64,000 nucleotides of DNA, taken from Paenibacillus sp. XY044 (lineage in GTDB: Bacteria; Bacillota; Bacilli; Paenibacillales; Paenibacillaceae). Each line of letters opens with the position of its first letter. The first letter of the stretch is position 1. The DNA lies in assembly GCF_002257645.1 (NCBI RefSeq), contig NZ_NQMO01000001.1, positions 310,001-374,000 of the forward strand, read 5' to 3'. The translations under genes and the position numbers were made by a program. The notes beneath the pieces were generated by a model, which saw nothing but the letters and a program-made list of their open reading frames with translations, did not search any database and was not told the DNA's origin. Positions 51,834-60,499 of the stretch are shown in pieces.

Positions 51834-52481
51834 TTGAAAAAAATGCTGCAAGGAGCCGTTATGATCGCGGCGCTGATCGGCCTGGCCGCTTCGCCGTCGC
51901 AAATCTACGCGGATCATTCCTTTAAGGATTTAACCGGAATCCAGGAGAAAGAAAAGATTGAGAGCCTTCATTCCCGGGGGATGATCCAAGGGGTGAACGG
52001 AGATGAATTCCAGCCCAAAGCCGGTCTGACCGCTTCGCAAGGAGTGACGATGATCGTCAAGTCGATGAAGCTCAATTTGGATGGCATCGCTTTTATTAAG
52101 AAGCCGGAGGCAAAAGACGTGTTCACCCGTGTCGACAATGATGCATGGTACGCTGAGCCTTTTATCGTTGCCCATTATAATGAACTGGATGTACCGGCAA
52201 ACATTGACCCCGGCCATACGCTGACCCGTGAAGAGTTTATTTACTATTTAGTAGCGGGCATCGAGCGCATCGGAGCATATCCGCTGCCGAAAATATATAT
52301 TCAAATCAGCGACGAGGCGAACATTAACCCATCGTACCAGGGGACGATTGAGCGGGCTCTGTTATATAAGGTTACGGCGTTAGACCCGGAAGGGAACATC
52401 CATCCAAAGGGCCCGATATCCCGTGCCGAAGCTGCCGCCATGGTCTACGATGCAGTGGTTTTTGTGGAATCCCATCAGTAG
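51834..52481 (+). CDS. Secreted SLH-domain protein
   Basis: 215 residues. Signal peptide (1-26, ending SQIYA) and three SLH-type repeats (HSFKDLTGIQEKEKIESLHS; DAWYAEPFIVAHYNELDVPA; GPISRAEAAAMVYDAVVFVE). It is a shorter paralogue of the protein at 17616, lacking its PrcB-like domain; shared features include VKSMKL, YPLPKIYIQ/YPMIKMYVT and the Met/Val-rich last repeat. TTG 51834 follows GGAGTGG at 9 bases. Probably bound to the cell wall. Role unknown. Confidence 0.8.
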   Translation: MKKMLQGAVMIAALIGLAASPSQIYADHSFKDLTGIQEKEKIESLHSRGMIQGVNGDEFQPKAGLTASQGVTMIVKSMKLNLDGIAFIKKPEAKDVFTRVDNDAWYAEPFIVAHYNELDVPANIDPGHTLTREEFIYYLVAGIERIGAYPLPKIYIQISDEANINPSYQGTIERALLYKVTALDPEGNIHPKGPISRAEAAAMVYDAVVFVESHQ

Positions 52482-52523
52482 GCGGAAACGCTGCCTTCAT
52501 TAAACAAAAAAACACCATCCCTC

Positions 52524-52763
52524 TTAATAGAGGGACAGTGCCAGGGTGTCATTTTCGCTCTTGCTGTGAAGAATGGCTTCGGAACCTTCAATTTCAATGC
52601 TGATCAGCGAATTCAAGCATTTCTGAAGTGCTCTTTTTCCGTTTTGAATTTTATTTTCCAAGGTGCCACTCAGCAGCTTCATTATTTTCGAAACAGGTTG
52701 TTTGCAGTCGGTTGTAAAGTATACGGGAACTACTTTGTTTTGGAAGTTAATTAGTATTCTCAT
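52524..52763 (-). CDS. Small protein of unknown function (79 residues)
   Basis: Reads MRILINFQNKVVPVYFTTDC and so on, ending SENDTLALSLY. It is basic in the middle (KIQNGKRALQKC) with a small hydrophobic beta-like ending. ATG 52763 follows AGGTGA at 5 bases; an in-frame ATG at 52811 has no ribosome site. The stop overlaps a hairpin (CCCTCT-TAAT-AGAGGG) with A/T tract that can terminate it on the minus strand. No family recognised. Confidence 0.6.
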   Translation of the reverse strand: MRILINFQNKVVPVYFTTDCKQPVSKIMKLLSGTLENKIQNGKRALQKCLNSLISIEIEGSEAILHSKSENDTLALSLY

Positions 52764-53286
52764 AGAAATCACCTCATTCGTGTTATTCCATACCTGTATT
52801 CTACCTGCCAAATATTAAAAAAACCTTAAAGAAAACTTATAAATAGTTAAATTGCACACAATTTTTCGGAAGTGAATATAATTAGAGGCTTCCGATTTTT
52901 TGTGTTCTTTCACGACCCGCGGCTTTAAAAACACGCCATAGCTATATTTCTTTTTAGGGTATCTTGCGATTTCTTGAAGTGATCTATGAAACTGGGTATC
53001 AGGTATTATTTTTGGAGTGATAAAATAGGACCAGTATCTCCTTGGAATTGGATATAAAATCAGTTACATACAGATAAATCCAATGAAAATTGATACTTAA
53101 GAACTATAAAATGAAGAAGGTACGAGAATTAAACTAGTTAAAATGTCACAAATTGACAGGATTATGCACTGATGTTACATTATCATAAGGTTACAAAGTT
53201 TTCATATTTTCGCTCGGGACTGCTGAGTATTACTTCTATTGCAATAAATAAGCTATTTCTACTATGGCAAGAAGGAGTGGACACCT
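52764..53286 (+). other. AT-rich intergenic region before the type VII secretion locus
   Basis: About 520 bases, clearly more AT-rich than the genes around it. It contains a terminator-like hairpin on the plus strand (52866-52901, TCGGAAG/CTTCCGA with TTTTTT) with no gene in front of it, then a promoter at 53153-53181. I find no gene in it. The composition break may mark a boundary of the secretion locus or a heavily regulated promoter. Confidence 0.6.
53153..53181 (+). promoter_or_regulatory. Promoter of the type VII secretion operon
   Basis: TTGACA (53153-53158), exact 17-bp spacer, TACATT (53176-53181), about 105 bases before the first gene. Confidence 0.65.
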
Positions 53287-53619
53287 TTGATTCTAACCGT
53301 CATGATGAGCGGCCAGGAAAGAGACTGGTTCGATATCGAAGTGCCGGATGACTATCCGGCGGCCCATCTAAAGGAAATGTTGGGCGTACGAATCTATGGG
53401 GAGGCTCCATCTGAAGGCTCGCAATATATATTGGAAGGGAAATTTCCCGAGGGGCTATGGTTCCCGGTAAAGGATGCCCAGGATGTAGCCGAAGCAGGAC
53501 TAAGGGAAGGATGTTTGGTCCGAATTCAGCGGGCCTTTTCGACCACAACGGAAGAGGCGCCGAGCTTCGGTAGAAGAAACTTGTTTCAATATGAATGGAA
53601 TCGGGTAATAGAGAGCTAA
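53287..53619 (+). CDS. YukD/EsaB-like ubiquitin-fold protein
   Basis: 110 residues with a beta-grasp pattern: LTVMMSGQERDWFDIEVPDD, a helix HLKEMLGVRIYG, and strands near WFPVKDAQDVAEAGLREGCL. YukD/EsaB proteins of about 80 residues are accessory parts of Bacillota type VII secretion systems; this one has a 30-residue C-terminal tail. TTG 53287 follows AAGGAGTGG. It is the first gene of the locus and is followed 88 bases later by the EssC ATPase, which is the main support for the call. Confidence 0.75.
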   Translation: MILTVMMSGQERDWFDIEVPDDYPAAHLKEMLGVRIYGEAPSEGSQYILEGKFPEGLWFPVKDAQDVAEAGLREGCLVRIQRAFSTTTEEAPSFGRRNLFQYEWNRVIES

Positions 53620-53707
53620 AAATGTTTTTTTTGAAATCCTGAACACTGGTACTTATTGCATGGGTAACCTGAAGGATTTTGGATGCCAAAAGAGGGGTTG
53701 ACGCATT

Positions 53708-56700
53708 ATGAATGTGTTATATCAACGTTCGCCCAGAATCAAGCCGACCATCAAGAAACAGCGGCTGGACATCCTGAGGCCGCCGGGCGAGCCGAGTAAA
53801 CCATCATTTTCTTTGGTTTCGATCATCCTCCCGGCAGTGATGACCATTTTCAGCATCGGTTTGTTTGTCTACATGAACCTTACGGGAAATATTGCGAACA
53901 ACACTTACGTGATGTTTCAGATGGTTTCTGTCGTCATGATGCTGACATCGTATACGATCCCCTTCATTGCTTATCTGGGGAACAAAAGGAAATATAAAGA
54001 ACAACTGAATGAACGCATCAGCATGTATTATGAGGAACTGGACAAGCTTCGGCAGGAGCTTACTGCAGGGCAAAAGGAACAAGTAAACGTGCTGTACGAT
54101 ATCCACGGAGACCCTGATGTCTGCTTTCATATCGTTAAAAACCGGAACAGTTCCTTGTGGGAACGCTCGCCGGAAGACGATGACTTCCTACATACCCGGA
54201 TCGGAACCGGCAGCCTGCCGTTCCATATGAAGGTTAAGGCACCGAAGCCCGAGGGCTATGTCAAGGATCCGCTGCTCGAAGCGGCACAGTCGCTCGAAGA
54301 AGAGTTCCAGGCTGTGCCGGGGTCCTCTATCGTATTGCCGCTGTTTCAGGCTAAAGTGGTCGGCATCGTCGGCGATCGGGAGTCCGTCATGAACGCGCTT
54401 CGGGTGGTCACTGTTCAACTGGCCGTCCGGCATTCGCCGGATGAGGTGAAGCTGGCGGCGTTCTATGAGGACAAGGATGCCAGCGACTGGGATTGGATGA
54501 GATGGCTGCCCCATGTCTGGGACGAGGACAGAACCGCGCGTTATATGGCGGACCGGCGCAGCAGCGCCCACCAGCTGGCGGACGAATTGTTTCAGCGGCT
54601 CGTAAGGCGCAAGACGTCCCGTGCCTTTTCCGGCCGGAAAAACGCGGCGCAGCTGCCGGCTTATGTTGTCGTTCTGGCGGGGAGCGGGCTGATTGAAGAA
54701 GAACCGCTCCTGCCGCTGCTGCTGGAGGACGCTGCCGACGTCGATGCCTGCACGATCATTCTGTCGGACCGCAAAGAAAAGCTGCCGATGCATTGCCAGC
54801 TGATCGTTGATTTGTCTCAGGGGAGCGGGCAGTATTCGCTGAAACGGGACGACGGTTCTTTTGAATTGCAAAGCTTTGAAGCCGATGCGATTACGCCGGA
54901 AAAGGCGGATACGCTCGCCCGTTATATGGCGCCGATCCGGCTCAAGCGTTCGTCAGCCTCGGAGATTCCATCCCTGCTGTCCTTATTTGAAATGCTTGGG
55001 CTCGAGGATATCCATGCGTGGGATGTACGCAGCAGATGGAGGCACAACCGCTACCCGGACAGCTTTCCGGTTCCGATCGGCGTCCGGGCCGGCGGCAAAA
55101 AGGTCGTGCTCAACATCCACGATAAGATCGAACGTCAAGGACACGGCCCCCACGGCCTGATCGCGGGTACGACGGGATCCGGCAAAAGTGAAGTGATCCA
55201 ATCGATTGTCGCTTCGCTGGCTGCTGAATACCATCCGCATGACTTGGCGTTCATGCTGATCGATTATAAGGGCGGCGGCATGTCCAACACGTTCAATCAT
55301 CTTCCGCATGTCGTCGGCACCATCACGAATTTGAACAGCAGCCTGATCGAAAGGGCCAAGATTTCGCTGAAGGCGGAGCTCGTCAGACGCCAGAAAATAC
55401 TTAACGAATCCGGCAATCTGCAGCATATCGACGAATATTACAAGCTGCTCAAACAGCGGCAGGGACAGCCCCTACCGCATCTGGTCATTATTATAGATGA
55501 ATTCGCCGAGCTGAAACGGGACCAACCCGAGTTTATGGACGAATTAATCAGCATCGCGGCCATCGGCCGTACGCTGGGAGTTCACTTGATTCTGGCCACC
55601 CAGAAGCCGGCAGGAGTCGTTGACGAGAAAATATGGAGCAATGCGAGATTTCGCATCTGTCTCCGCGTGCAGGATGAAAGCGACAGCCGGGATATGCTGA
55701 AAATTCCTAATGCCGCCTGGATTACAAAGCCGGGCAGGGGGTACTTTCAGGTCGGCAGTGACGAAGTGTTCGAGGAGATGCAGTTTGCATGGAGTGGGGC
55801 ACCTTATATGGATCACATGGCTTCCCCGGAGAAACTCGCGGTAAGCGAGGTCGGGTTGAACGGCAAGCGTGAATGCTTGTTGTCCGGAGGCCTGACCGCG
55901 GCGGAAATGCTGCCGGGACAGCCGCAACGGCAGCTGCAGGTATTTATCGATCAGCTCGCGCGGACAGCGGAAGAAGCGGGAATCTCCCGCTTGCAGGGCC
56001 CATGGCTCCCGCCGCTTCCGGAACATTTAGAGCTGGACATCGTCATGAAAAGTGTGGAAGCGGACAAGCTTGAAGACATCAAAGGCATTGCCGGCTTAAT
56101 GGACGATCTGCCGAACCAAAGCCAGCGGCTTCTGACCATCCCAATGCAGCAGGGACATTGGGCTGTTTACGGGATGCCGGGGCTCGGGAAATCGACCTTT
56201 GTCCAATCCCTTCTAATGTCTTTGGCGCGACTTTATTCGCCGGCGGACTGGAACGGTTATATGGTGGACATGGGAAGGGTCATGCGCGATTTTGCGGGAC
56301 TTCCTCACATCGGTGCGGTGATGACAGCCGAAGAAGAGGACCGGATCAAAAGGCTCTTCCGGTTCCTTATGAAGACGGCAGCCCTAAGAAAAGAACTGTT
56401 TGCCGAAGCAGGCGTAAAGACGGCACCCGCTTACAGACAATTCCGGCCTGGCTTGCTGCCTCAACTGGTCGTCGTCATTGACGGATATTTGAATTTCCGC
56501 AACGTCTACCCTGAGGAAAATGAAACGCTGGAGTTCCTTCTCCGCGAAGGAGCGGCTCTGGGGATGACGTTCGTCATTACGGCAAACCGCATTTCCGATA
56601 TATTTGAGAAAGTACGGAGCAGTCTGTCGAACGCTTTGACCTTCGAGTTGGCCGACACCTCTGATTATTATTATGCTGTCGGCCGGCCGGGACGGACACC

Positions 56701-57697
56701 GGGCAGCCTGCCTCCTGGAAGAGGACTGGTGAAGGGGTACCAGCCTCCGCTGGAATTCCAGGCGACACTACCAGCCGAAGGAAAAGATGAAGCGCAGCGC
56801 ACGGAAGCGCTCCGAAACCGGATCCAGCTGATCCGCTCCCAATATCCGGAGCAGCAGGCTCCAGCGATCAGGAAATTGCCTGACCGTGTCATGCTTAGGG
56901 AATTGCTTCCGCCGGCAGCCGGTTACGCCCAGGATATAATGAACAACGGCAGTCTGCATGTGACACTGGGGCTGGCAACCGACGACCTGGACCATTTCGG
57001 CGTCGACCTGCGGGAAGGTCCGCATTTTATCGTGGCAAGTCCAATGGAAGGAGGGAAAACTTCCTTCCTGCTGAATTGGATGCTGTCCCTCGCGTTCCGC
57101 TATCCGCCGGAAATGCTTCAAATGTATACGGTTGACACCCGTTATGGAAATCGCGGGCTTAGCCAATTGGCGGAGCTTCCGCACATACAGGCAAGCGCCT
57201 GCCGCGAAGATGAGCTCGGACCGTTGATTCAACGTCTGTATGATCAGGTCCAAACCCGCAGTCCTGGCCAGGAAGCGCCGGCTGCTGTGCTTGTTATCGA
57301 TGACGCCGACTTATTGGCGAAACAGCTGCAGGATTTTACGGTGAAAGAGCAGCTGACGGCGATCGTCCGCCAGGGCCGCGACCGAAACGTGCACGTGATC
57401 GTTTCAGGCGTACCTGCCGATTTCCCGACGTTCGGCGCAGACTGGTTTAACGATATTAAATCTTGCCAGAGCGGATTTTTGTTCGGGACTTTAGACCCTA
57501 ACGATTTATCGTTCTTTCGAATTCCGTTTTCGGAAGCGAATCATGCCCAGGGAAGCTTGAAAATTCTTCCGCCGGGTCAGGGGTACTATATTAAACGGAA
57601 GTATTTTAGGGTTAAGGCCGCAATTCCGTTTGATGACTATTGGAACAGCCATCGCTGGATTACTGAAATTCGCGACCGATGGCATGTTGTCGTTTGA
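53708..57697 (+). CDS. essC: EssC/YukB-type FtsK-SpoIIIE ATPase of type VII secretion
   Basis: 1329 residues, the motor of the secretion system. Two membrane helices (about 36-58 and 64-88) are followed by three FtsK/SpoIIIE-like ATPase domains. D1 is complete: Walker A GTTGSGKSE (K493) and Walker B VIIIDEFAE (D597/E598), with LIDYKGGGMSNTF. D2 has Walker A GMPGLGKST (K828) but VVVIDGYLNF without the glutamate; D3 has SPMEGGKTS (K1117) and LVIDDADLL. D1 thus looks like the active site, as in other EccC/EssC proteins. The N-terminal FHA pair typical of staphylococcal EssC is missing. The C-terminal domain probably selects WXG100 cargo. Confidence 0.93.
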   Translation: MNVLYQRSPRIKPTIKKQRLDILRPPGEPSKPSFSLVSIILPAVMTIFSIGLFVYMNLTGNIANNTYVMFQMVSVVMMLTSYTIPFIAYLGNKRKYKEQLNERISMYYEELDKLRQELTAGQKEQVNVLYDIHGDPDVCFHIVKNRNSSLWERSPEDDDFLHTRIGTGSLPFHMKVKAPKPEGYVKDPLLEAAQSLEEEFQAVPGSSIVLPLFQAKVVGIVGDRESVMNALRVVTVQLAVRHSPDEVKLAAFYEDKDASDWDWMRWLPHVWDEDRTARYMADRRSSAHQLADELFQRLVRRKTSRAFSGRKNAAQLPAYVVVLAGSGLIEEEPLLPLLLEDAADVDACTIILSDRKEKLPMHCQLIVDLSQGSGQYSLKRDDGSFELQSFEADAITPEKADTLARYMAPIRLKRSSASEIPSLLSLFEMLGLEDIHAWDVRSRWRHNRYPDSFPVPIGVRAGGKKVVLNIHDKIERQGHGPHGLIAGTTGSGKSEVIQSIVASLAAEYHPHDLAFMLIDYKGGGMSNTFNHLPHVVGTITNLNSSLIERAKISLKAELVRRQKILNESGNLQHIDEYYKLLKQRQGQPLPHLVIIIDEFAELKRDQPEFMDELISIAAIGRTLGVHLILATQKPAGVVDEKIWSNARFRICLRVQDESDSRDMLKIPNAAWITKPGRGYFQVGSDEVFEEMQFAWSGAPYMDHMASPEKLAVSEVGLNGKRECLLSGGLTAAEMLPGQPQRQLQVFIDQLARTAEEAGISRLQGPWLPPLPEHLELDIVMKSVEADKLEDIKGIAGLMDDLPNQSQRLLTIPMQQGHWAVYGMPGLGKSTFVQSLLMSLARLYSPADWNGYMVDMGRVMRDFAGLPHIGAVMTAEEEDRIKRLFRFLMKTAALRKELFAEAGVKTAPAYRQFRPGLLPQLVVVIDGYLNFRNVYPEENETLEFLLREGAALGMTFVITANRISDIFEKVRSSLSNALTFELADTSDYYYAVGRPGRTPGSLPPGRGLVKGYQPPLEFQATLPAEGKDEAQRTEALRNRIQLIRSQYPEQQAPAIRKLPDRVMLRELLPPAAGYAQDIMNNGSLHVTLGLATDDLDHFGVDLREGPHFIVASPMEGGKTSFLLNWMLSLAFRYPPEMLQMYTVDTRYGNRGLSQLAELPHIQASACREDELGPLIQRLYDQVQTRSPGQEAPAAVLVIDDADLLAKQLQDFTVKEQLTAIVRQGRDRNVHVIVSGVPADFPTFGADWFNDIKSCQSGFLFGTLDPNDLSFFRIPFSEANHAQGSLKILPPGQGYYIKRKYFRVKAAIPFDDYWNSHRWITEIRDRWHVVV

Positions 57698-57713
57698 GGG
57701 GAGGTGGCTCATA

Positions 57714-58541
57714 ATGTTGACGATTCATGCTTCCAGACAGGACACAATTACACTTGATAATAAAGAATTCTTTTTTCTTGCCGGGATTCTCGGTTCGAAC
57801 CGGCTTCTCGGCGTGGAAGACCCTTTTCAAGGTTATCTGGCCGAAGAAATTTCGGAAGAATGGGATATCGTGAAAGCCTCTTTGCTGGAAAAAGGTTACC
57901 TTATCGAGGAAGAGAACGGCATTGAATTGTCCATGCCGCCCAAAATCTTTTCCAGAGTGGCGATTGCCGGTTTGGCGCAGCGGTCCTGCTGGCTTAAATA
58001 TGTTCAAAATGACGAAACGTTCGAAGGTTATCTTCATGTGACCAACGAACGTGTCGTTCAGGTATGCAAATCTGCTGAGGACAGCCATTACAAACTGGAT
58101 GAGCTCGGGACAGTCGAGGAAGCCTGCCGCACGCTGGTGGAGGAGATGGATTTGAAGGACTTTGCACCGATGGAGGCGCCGGCTTTGCTTCTCTCAAAAA
58201 AGAAGTTCGCCCATCTTTTCAGTCATACCTCGGAAATCCCGTTCGAAGAGCTCGGCGATCAGCTGGTAAAGTCAACGAACGATGTGGAAGGTTCCATCGC
58301 GCTTGCCAAATGCATGAAATACCGCACGGGTGAAGGCGAGCTGCAGCTGTCGACTTGGACCGGCAGCGGATGGGAGTCGCAAAATGCGGCTTTTATGGTC
58401 AATGACACGATGAACTGGCTCGTACGTATGAGCATAAAAGGGGATCAGGACTGGCTGACGGCCATTCCGGCAAGCAGGGAGCAATTTGAGGAAATGCTGC
58501 TTCATTGGCTGAAGCAGCCTGCAGAATTAGATGGAAGGTGA
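57714..58541 (+). CDS. EspG/EsaE-like type VII secretion accessory protein
   Basis: 275 residues, cytosolic, no signal peptide or membrane segment. Its opening (ITLDNKEFFFLAGILG, then EEISEEWDIVKASLLEKGYL) and the run into repeated strands resemble the EspG fold of mycobacterial chaperones that hold PE-PPE substrates. Bacillota EsaE proteins are a possible counterpart. This is a pattern judgement, not a search result. ATG 57714 follows GGGGAGGT. It starts 16 bases after essC and stops 6 bases before the WXG-like gene, which would be its client. Confidence 0.55.
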   Translation: MLTIHASRQDTITLDNKEFFFLAGILGSNRLLGVEDPFQGYLAEEISEEWDIVKASLLEKGYLIEEENGIELSMPPKIFSRVAIAGLAQRSCWLKYVQNDETFEGYLHVTNERVVQVCKSAEDSHYKLDELGTVEEACRTLVEEMDLKDFAPMEAPALLLSKKKFAHLFSHTSEIPFEELGDQLVKSTNDVEGSIALAKCMKYRTGEGELQLSTWTGSGWESQNAAFMVNDTMNWLVRMSIKGDQDWLTAIPASREQFEEMLLHWLKQPAELDGR

Positions 58542-58547
58542 GAGTCC

Positions 58548-59606
58548 GTGCGTATTTCTGTTGAACCGGAGTCACTCCGGTCTTTAAGCCGTCAGTTGGA
58601 TAGAAGCAGTGAACAAATTCGGGAAATGACGCTCGCCTTGAACCAGGCACTTGGAAACCTTAGGGGAGAAGCGGCTTTTCCGCAATCAGTAATGGACGAA
58701 TGGCAGGCCGCACACCGGCAAGGGGAACAGATCTATTCCACGCTGAAGGATATCGGTAAATGGATCGAATCCAAGGCATCCGAGTTTCAAACGGCAGATG
58801 AGCAGCATCATTCCATCCTGAACGGTACCATGCTGTACTCGAATCCCGCACTTATGTTCCAGGCGGCGGCCGTCTCCGGTGGCGACCCGATTCTGCCTGG
58901 ATATGGGCTGACAGAAGGGACGGTGTCCAATCCGCTATCCGCTGTTCAGGCCGTGCATGCCGAAGCCGGGGGCGGTTATTCGGCTTGGAATGTACACGGC
59001 ACGGCAGCAGCCGGAGCGGCGGCAGGCTTAGGAACTTTGGTGGCGGGTGCTGTACTCCCGGCTGCTAAAGACGTTCGATCCGGATTGAATAAAAGCGAGT
59101 ATGTTAGAAGTTCCAAATTTTTGCTGGATCGGGCAGCTAATAATCCTCAAGCTTGGAAGTTTATCGACCCTAAGGCAGCGGGCAGAAACAGAAGCCTGGG
59201 GCAAGGCCCCGGGGGCCATTCGGGAAATGGAGGGCCGTCCGGATCCGGGCCAAAGCCGGAGCTGCAGCAGGACAGAAGCGGAGAAGAGGATGGAGCTCCC
59301 GGCCATTTTATGATTAATAACGGCATAGGGCTGGGTGCCAAAGCCGGTACTACAGCCATCGGGGCTGCGGTCGGTTCCGTCGTTCCGGCAGCGTGTACCG
59401 CTGTGGGAGCCATTGTCGGTCTTGCCTCCGGGATCGTCATTTCGGCGGTAACCGATATTGAAGTTGCAGGAAAAATGCTTAGAACACATGCCGCAGATAG
59501 GATGGATTTGGTATCCGGGTCCGTCAGAGCGGTTACGCATGGGGCGAGCATGCTGGCAGACCAGGTGAAGGACAAGCTGAAGTCGCTTGGCATGCGTTTT
59601 GCCTGA
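58548..59606 (+). CDS. Long WXG-like candidate secreted substrate with Gly-rich membrane segments
   Basis: 352 residues. The N-terminal 85 residues form a WXG100/LXG-like helical hairpin (IREMTLALNQALGNLRGEAA, with W52 at the turn but EWQAA instead of W-x-G). A Gly/Ala-rich hydrophobic segment lies at about 150-170 (GAAAGLGTLVAGAVLPAA) and a long one at about 264-300 (TTAIGAAVGSVVPAACTAVG, then AIVGLASGIVISAV), separated by a Gly/Pro/Ser-rich linker (about 210-250). No known toxin domain. GTG 58548 is 6 bases after the previous stop, with GGAAGGTGAG. It could be a membrane-acting effector or a structural part of the system. Confidence 0.65.
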   Translation: MRISVEPESLRSLSRQLDRSSEQIREMTLALNQALGNLRGEAAFPQSVMDEWQAAHRQGEQIYSTLKDIGKWIESKASEFQTADEQHHSILNGTMLYSNPALMFQAAAVSGGDPILPGYGLTEGTVSNPLSAVQAVHAEAGGGYSAWNVHGTAAAGAAAGLGTLVAGAVLPAAKDVRSGLNKSEYVRSSKFLLDRAANNPQAWKFIDPKAAGRNRSLGQGPGGHSGNGGPSGSGPKPELQQDRSGEEDGAPGHFMINNGIGLGAKAGTTAIGAAVGSVVPAACTAVGAIVGLASGIVISAVTDIEVAGKMLRTHAADRMDLVSGSVRAVTHGASMLADQVKDKLKSLGMRFA

Positions 59607-59735
59607 AACCGGTTCTAGCAGCAGACATGAAAGTACCTTGTTATTTCCATTCGCATCTGATTCCTAACATCGGATCGTTATTACCGGCTGCTTACCCATG
59701 AAGAATACATATCTAAATGAGAGGATGGACAAGCG

Positions 59736-60020
59736 ATGGAACATGGGACTCCTTCAGAAGCTTTACTTCCGCTCGGATCTGTGGTTCTTCTCAGAGGAGC
59801 ACAGAAGAAGCTGATGATTTATGGTCGTAAGCAGATTCATCAGGAAAATAATCAGATGTATGATTATTTGGGGGTCGTATACCCGGAAGGGTATATTGAT
59901 CCGAACTATACGTTTTTGTTTAATCATGAAGATATCGACAGTGTTGAATTCAAGGGCTTTTTTAATAGCGAAGAAGAAAGATTTCAAAAAATACTGTCGG
60001 ATGTATCCGCGACAAGCTAA
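59736..60020 (+). CDS. DUF4176 type VII secretion-associated protein
   Basis: 94 residues of the DUF4176 family, which occurs almost only beside Bacillota type VII secretion genes. Signatures are LLPLGSVVLLRGAQKKLMIYGR, MYDYLGVVYPEGYIDP and FLFNHEDIDSVEFKGFFNSE. No signal peptide. Function unknown in the family. The ribosome site is GAGAGGATGG. It lies between the long WXG-like and the WXG100 genes. Confidence 0.88.
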   Translation: MEHGTPSEALLPLGSVVLLRGAQKKLMIYGRKQIHQENNQMYDYLGVVYPEGYIDPNYTFLFNHEDIDSVEFKGFFNSEEERFQKILSDVSATS

Positions 60021-60103
60021 ACCTAACGGCATGTCCCGTTAACAGCCTGTTTTTAGCATCATGAAGAAAACGATACAAAACCGATAAAAGAGGAGGGACC
60101 ATC

Positions 60104-60379
60104 ATGGCAGGACGTATTTTGATTTCACCGGAACAGGTGGAGGCGGTCGCTAATCAATTTAAGCAGAGCGGAGAGCAGAGCCAGCAGCTTGTAGCAAGCT
60201 TGTCCCAAGCCATCCAGGGGATGGAAGGTCAATGGGAAGGCTTGACGAAGCAGCGGTTTTTCCAGGAGTTTCAGGAAGCAGGGAGACAGATGCAGTCTTT
60301 TGTCCAGATTATGAACAGCATCAGCCATGAGCTCGGAGCCATCGCCCAGAAATTCCGCTCCATCGATGAAACGAGATAA
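60104..60379 (+). CDS. WXG100 family secretion substrate (EsxA type)
   Basis: 91 residues forming a helix-turn-helix with W44-E-G46 at the turn and helices rich in Gln and Glu on both sides. These proteins are exported as dimers and are required parts of type VII systems. It starts MAGRILISPEQVEAVANQFK. The C-terminal helix carries the Y/F-containing tail LGAIAQKFRSIDETR without a classic YxxxD/E, though FRSID has a matching spacing. The ribosome site GAGGAGGGACC is strong, consistent with high expression. A terminator-like hairpin follows. Confidence 0.93.
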   Translation: MAGRILISPEQVEAVANQFKQSGEQSQQLVASLSQAIQGMEGQWEGLTKQRFFQEFQEAGRQMQSFVQIMNSISHELGAIAQKFRSIDETR

Positions 60380-60435
60380 TTTTCGCCATTCAAGTTAAGG
60401 ACCGTTTACAGTAGAATGAGATAGAAGGAATAATC

Positions 60436-60463
60436 AACCGGGTGTTCTTACTCCCGGTTTTCT
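60436..60463 (+). terminator. Internal terminator-like hairpin after the WXG100 gene
   Basis: AACCGGG/CCCGGTT 7-bp stem with a 10-nt loop followed by TTTTCT. It could reduce transcription of the kinase gene relative to the WXG100 gene. Confidence 0.65.
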
Positions 60464-60499
60464 TGCAGTCCACAAAGTTTATGAGAGAGGGGGGTGTCC

